NCBI GenBank assembly: GCA_949316235.1
Contig: OX438751.1
Span: forward strand, 16,244,801-16,308,800
Origin: Oegoconia quadripuncta
Lineage: Eukaryota > Arthropoda > Insecta > Lepidoptera > Autostichidae
DNA length: 64,000 bases
Reading direction: 5' to 3'
The first letter of the stretch is position 1. Every line of letters begins with the position of its first letter. The position numbers and the translations under genes are program-made. The notes below the pieces were generated by a model, which had not been told where the DNA came from, ran no database searches, and saw only the letters and a list, made by a program, of their open reading frames with translations. Of this stretch, positions 59,187-64,000 are shown piece after piece.

Positions 59187-60723
59187 CCGTGGATAGAATT
59201 AAATTAAATTATTGTTCTGATGTGTAGTACTTAGAGGTTTCTACGATAAAGTGAGCCAGATAAAATTGACACAGAAGATTTTAAAAAAACCTAGTCAATG
59301 TCTAACTAGAAATAAGGTAGTGTTTGTGGGTGGGTTACAATCGTATAATGATCTTGATAATGCAAAATAATAGTGAAACAGGTGTAATGAACATTAAAAC
59401 ATATTAGCTGCCAAGGTGGTTAATAGACCTTGCAAAGGACTCAATAATATTTTTAAATTTTACCGATGAAAATTGATTGATCGAAAACAAAATATATAAT
59501 TTGCACTATAAATATGAATATATATAGTATTAAAGAGCCAATAATACTCATAGCATTTTTCTGGATGTGTGGATGGACTGGATGGTTATATGACGGCAAC
59601 TGCCCTTCATTAAGAATACCTACACTACGTAGGTAATCCCACAGTGTGTAGTGGGCAGTTTGCTCTGAATATTCACATTCAGGGGACTTCACTAACTTCA
59701 TGGAGAATAGCGTTAGACGAATGGCGCGTTTAATTGAACGCCTGTTTCAGGCATTAATGTCCGGAACAACAGTTATTGGCAGTGTGCGGATGGTCGGGAG
59801 CAGAGAGATCGCTCGCACAAACAGCGCATGCGAAATGCTACAAGTTTAGCTCCGTTTCACACACTCGTATAACTAAAAATTTTGCAGTCGCTTGTCTCCT
59901 GTACAACGTCAAATTTCTCGACAAGAACACAGGTACAAAGTTAGATAAGTCACACCAAAGGAAAGCTTTCTGTTCACGTTCTCTCTCGCCACGAACAAAA
60001 GGCTGTGTGAAATCTGACGCATGATGGCTTTAGGCTACAAAGAAATTCTATAAAATATTTTAGGAAATATTATTCTTTCTGAATGTGACACGGCCAATAA
60101 ATCCTATAATGGTGTCGTAAAATTTCGGCGGTATTATCTTGGGACAACCCGGCTATTTTACATTCACCTGCGAGGTTTCCCTCCGCGTCCAATTTATGTT
60201 AGTGGGCACAAAACGAACGCTGACAAATGTGGAAATAAAATGAACATACGTTTTATCTGTTCGCTCGCGGAGTCGGCTTTCGTGTTCGCGGAGGAGGAAG
60301 GGTGCATACCTACGTTGAAGTCTCCCGCTGACAGAAACGGCTAAAGCGAGTGGGGTATCAGACTACGGTATTACATATTAAAAAGAATCACTTTGGTATA
60401 AATTAAAAGTCATTCGTAAATGTTGTTGACGGTAACATTTTTTAAACCTATTGTTATGGCTTTAGGAAGCAAACCTTGGCCAAAAGCAGTTTATTACGGC
60501 GTAATTTGATTATAGTCCTATCTGGTTTCAGAGCTTATAATACGGTATCATGCATTTCGGTTAAAATAAAACGTTGTATCGTACTATTCCATAAAAGCAA
60601 GACAGTCTTATGAATTCCGTTTACTGGAATATCTGACTAAACATATGACATGAGATTGACTATCATCAAATTAGTGGGTATGTCCGATTAGCCAAGGTTT
60701 ACTACAATGACAAAACTCTAATA
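59187..60723. other. non-coding, no recognised feature
   Basis: GC-richer at 60255-60350. No domain in the 82-codon frames at 59453-59701 and 59776-60024. Confidence 0.35.
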
Positions 60724-60763
60724 AATAACAATTATTTAAAATTCATTTTAAATAATTGTTATT
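60724..60763. repeat. 40-base near-perfect palindrome
   Basis: aataacaattatttaaaat, two-base centre tc, and the exact 19-base inverse. AT-rich but too long and exact to be likely by chance alone. Confidence 0.8.
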
Positions 60764-60969
60764 CTAACTCAACTTCAAAAAGACGGTCAAGTGCCCTTGG
60801 AAGTGGACCACGAGCCCTGAGGGTTCCACACTGAACGTCACGATTGATATTTTTAAAATTACCTAATTAAATAGTTACCTTAGTTACGTGGACGACGTAT
60901 AAATTTTTGCATAGGAATTGCAAATTCGTATATTTTCCATCTAACCTATTCATAAATCGATGCCTGGTT

Positions 60970-61670
60970 CTTCAATAAGTGCGAGCAAAGTAGATCTTTT
61001 CTCCAGGACACTTTCATAGAGGGCAGTAATGGAATTAGATACATGAAATATTGTTTCTTCGTGTTCCGCGACCAAAGAGACCAAACGAAAATATTGTATC
61101 CATGAAAAAGTTTGCTGTGGCCGGTTGGATGAGGAATGCCCCGGCTGTATTAAAATAAAGTTAAAAACGCCCGAACTACATCCTCTATGTTTAATATATT
61201 TTTATTTGTTACTTTAACTCGTTATAGTAACCATTTTATAAAAGAGTACAATACTACATATAATATAATCATGAGTTGTATTTAAAAGCGCACCTTATTT
61301 CTTTTTCTCATAAGGAGAAATGAACAATAAGAGTGTTATTATTATTTTCATCTCGTCTATTCGAAAAACGACGATTGCTTCCTCAATAAGTGCACCCAAA
61401 GAAGATCTTCTCGAAGACACTTTAGAACAGGGTATAAACGAGTTTTGAATTTGGAACATGGCACATGATTAATCTTTGTGCCAAGAAACTACAGAGTATA
61501 TATTATTATGTCCAACTAATCATTATACTCTGTAGCACAATTCTACTAATTCTTCAGTCCTTGGCACAATTCTACCAAAGAGATCGAACTAAAATATTGT
61601 ATTCAAAAGCGGAGACTTAAATACTCCATAGTATCAGTCAAGGAGATCGAACTAAAATATTTTATGAAAA
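60970..61670 (+). repeat. diverged tandem duplication with an internal hairpin
   Basis: Unit A (60970-61110) and unit B (61381-61610) share tcaataagtg, gatctt, gacactt, and later accaaagagatcgaac/accaaagagaccaaac and aaatattgta. A short third unit (61644-61661, agatcgaactaaaatatt) repeats the end of B exactly, 63 bases later. Unit B carries an inserted hairpin (left arm 61476-61500, right arm 61524-61569: ttgtgccaag and ctacagagtata pair exactly, with 21 extra bases in the right arm). Confidence 0.5.
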
Positions 61671-62009
61671 AAGAGTACGCCGTCCTTAATAAAAAAAAAA
61701 AACAAAAAAATAGCACACTGCCTACGCATGGGATTTTGTACACATTTTAACATTACATAGGTTTTTTTAGTAAAAACTAATATTATTCACATCTTCTTGT
61801 TTTTCTTTTTTTTTCATAGAGGGCGATGAAAAGTAGAGTATCATTCGAGCGCAAATTATTTTTTACCTCTTCTGTACATTGAATGATTCGCTACTCCCAT
61901 AATTCAATTCTAAGTTAACGTGGTACAGACAGACTGCACTCAACCTGAATGAGCTAAACATCCCAATATTATCCGTGATATTTCATCAGAAATTATCGAA
62001 GAACACTTA
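61671..62009. other. non-coding, no recognised feature
   Basis: Contains an A-rich run at 61689-61711. Nothing else nameable. Confidence 0.4.
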
Positions 62010-62485
62010 TAATTTGTGGTATATAAGCCTGTAAAGGTTTTGTTTCAGACTGTACCTCCCCTGCACGTAAAATGGGATGATTTTGATTATATTTTTGTAC
62101 CCCGTCGTGTGGGAATATCGTTGGATAGGTCGCTCAAAAATATTAGAGATTATCTTGAACAGTATATCAATTCAGGGATCCGCTTAAGAAATATTAAGCT
62201 TTAAAGTGCAAATTTTTGTTAGAGCCTATAGTGTCTCCCCCGCCTGCCAGCTACACGGTTCGTTTCGGATACGTGAAAACATGTACGGTTTTACTATATA
62301 CATATAACAGTGGGGTTTACAAGTTAATGAGTAATAGTCGAAAACCTTATAAAATGTACTCTCCGTTGAAAATTATTTATCAAACAATACAAAGAGTTCT
62401 AAGTCCGCATATTGTGATGGGCCACTACGGAACGCTACACTGCGCGTGGCTCGACACGCGATTGGCCGGTTTTTGTGAATAATGT
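62010..62485 (+). repeat. abundant interspersed repeat, fuller copy
   Basis: Blocks in order: gtacctcccctgcacgtaaa, ccccgtcgtgtgggaatatc, gttggataggtcgctcaaaa, aaagtgcaaatttttgttag, gagtaatagtcgaaa, ctaagtccgcatattgtgat, tacactgcgcgtggctcgac and cgattggccggttttt. I recognise this block order from a repeat very common in Lepidoptera. Frames of 62 and 88 codons across it are not genes. The class is unknown to me; the terminal GC-rich block is the best conserved part. Confidence 0.65.
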
Positions 62486-64000
62486 CCAATTCGTCAGCAA
62501 CGTTGTAACCACTAATGTGTCGATATTGCTCCACTATTTCACAGATGGTATCGATTTATGTGTAACACAGCGACCGCGAGTTGCATCTCCGACATTAAAA
62601 TGTATACTGTATTAGCATTTTTGTTTATCGCATTTTTCCTTTTATTACCCCACTATCCCAGGTAAGAGGTTTTTCGGCTGTATTTCATTTCTACGTTGTT
62701 GTTTTTATGGCCTAAACGGCTTGACCAATTTTGAAGTGCAATGTGTCGTTAGATTCGTCTTACTTCCCCGAGCGTCAACATTTATCGTACCGCATACAAA
62801 ATGGCTACTGCTTCCAAACAAATGGCTTGACGAACTTTTAATCCCTTTTTTATATGCAGTTTATTTCAACAGGATTATTCATACCGGATTTCATCATATT
62901 GTTATTCAAATTTTATATTTAATTTCCATTCGTTTGGGACTAGGGCAAGAGGATGAGAATGTGTCTAGAAAGTCATTTTCTTAATCAGTCAAATATAGTA
63001 CAACCAAAGAGATTTGGTTACATCTGCATATAAAATACAAAGAGTTTTTCCACAACCTATGTAATGTCGAAAAGTAAAAAACCTTCCAGACCCGAAAATG
63101 ATGAATTACATACTTGTATACACGTATTGTAGAATATAATATAATCCGCATAGCAAGGATGGGGCCTTTTCGTAGCATAATACAAATATTCTAGGTACGC
63201 CTCGCTGGACTCTCAAGCCGCTCGCGTAATTTTGTACTTACAAGTCTACGGTACGACGACGAGTGAACTAAGTGGAAGTTTTCCCAGGATGCCGAGTATA
63301 AAAAGAATTTTTAAGATAGTTCACGTTAAAACTTAGCAAACAACGTTTTCAGTTGTTACGTACAGGTATACTTTATGAGATGGATCGAATAATTTTTAAC
63401 TCTTAAATACCACTACAAATTTAAACTCTATTAAAAATTCTATGATAGGTATTGCGTCCGGCGAGCGCATTACGTTTTTAAATTTTTGTCTCAAAATTTT
63501 GTACACAATTGAGACATTTCTATGCAAATGAGTTTGCATGTAGTAGCGTCAAGTTTGCGTAATGTGATACTTTGTGCAAGTCCAACTATCTCCATATACG
63601 TGACTCAGAGTAGAATCGTGCACATTTTATTCCTGTAATGTAGTTGAGTACATCGCGACATGTTAAGATCTTAATTTACAAGAGGGTGGAAGCGTATTGA
63701 GAAGAAACGACAGACATTTAATATAGGTATGCGAAGACGCAACCTTTATAAGTTGCTCTTACTTACCAAACCTACGTATGATTACGTATCTACCAACATC
63801 TATATACAAATGTACATAAACATAACTTCGGGCCCACGTCTCCGCTTCGACGCGCTTATGATAACATCGCATATCGCAAAACTTTATTTACCACCTTCAA
63901 TTTGTCTTAGCTGAAGTTTGCAAGCAAGGCATGTAATTTTGAACTGAGTACTTACTACTAAGTGTACAGTTGGCATCATAGTTATATATACAAGGCTGGT
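62486..64000. other. non-coding, no recognised feature
   Basis: No exon or repeat can be named. An 87-codon frame at 62721-62984 has no domain. Confidence 0.4.

Noticed and set aside
1..64000. CRISPR array, bacterial operon or prophage
   Set aside because: No regularly spaced direct repeats with unique spacers and no bacterial-style gene density. Introns, SINEs and LINEs show eukaryotic DNA.

Overview
This window is animal nuclear DNA, most likely from a moth or butterfly. It is AT-rich and intron-like, with almost no long reading frames. It carries several short interspersed repeat types that I associate with lepidopteran genomes: tRNA-headed SINEs, RTE-type and CR1/Jockey-type LINE fragments, and short Helitron-like elements ending in CTAG. 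The organism call is inference from repeat style and from one conserved exon; I cannot name the species.

The one host exon I recognise is at 50313-50464 on the minus strand. It encodes about 50 residues of ankyrin repeat that match the E3 ubiquitin ligase mind bomb 1 (mib1), which acts on Notch ligands. It has clean splice sites. I found no second mib1 exon, so the sequence on both sides is probably large intron, or intron on one side and gene flank on the other.

The largest mobile element is a decayed non-LTR retrotransposon at about 23848-26795 (plus strand). It keeps part of an endonuclease domain, a nearly full reverse transcriptase and a 3' UTR, but the coding region is broken by at least three frame changes. 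A second dense cluster at 33480-35170 stacks a LINE 3' end, a complete SINE, a Helitron-like end and three further LINE fragments. Smaller repeats are spread across the window: seven copies or pieces of one SINE type, five pieces of a second, four LINE 3' tails of one type, RTE tails, and two copies of a roughly 500-base repeat (20395-20965 and 62010-62485).

Several structures are not explained by those families. They include a 257-base fold-back element (35990-36246), a 196-base element with 17-base perfect inverted ends (23320-23515), asymmetric hairpins at 21907-22051 and 61476-61569, a hairpin shaped like a short microRNA precursor (615-682), a 24-base perfect palindrome (5624-5647), and a combined direct/inverted repeat around a SINE (58532-59186). 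GC-rich islands recur through the non-repeat DNA and may be regulatory. One of them (18300-18420) resembles a promoter with a short first coding exon on the plus strand. I found no CRISPR array, intact tRNA, rRNA, operon or bacterial gene.
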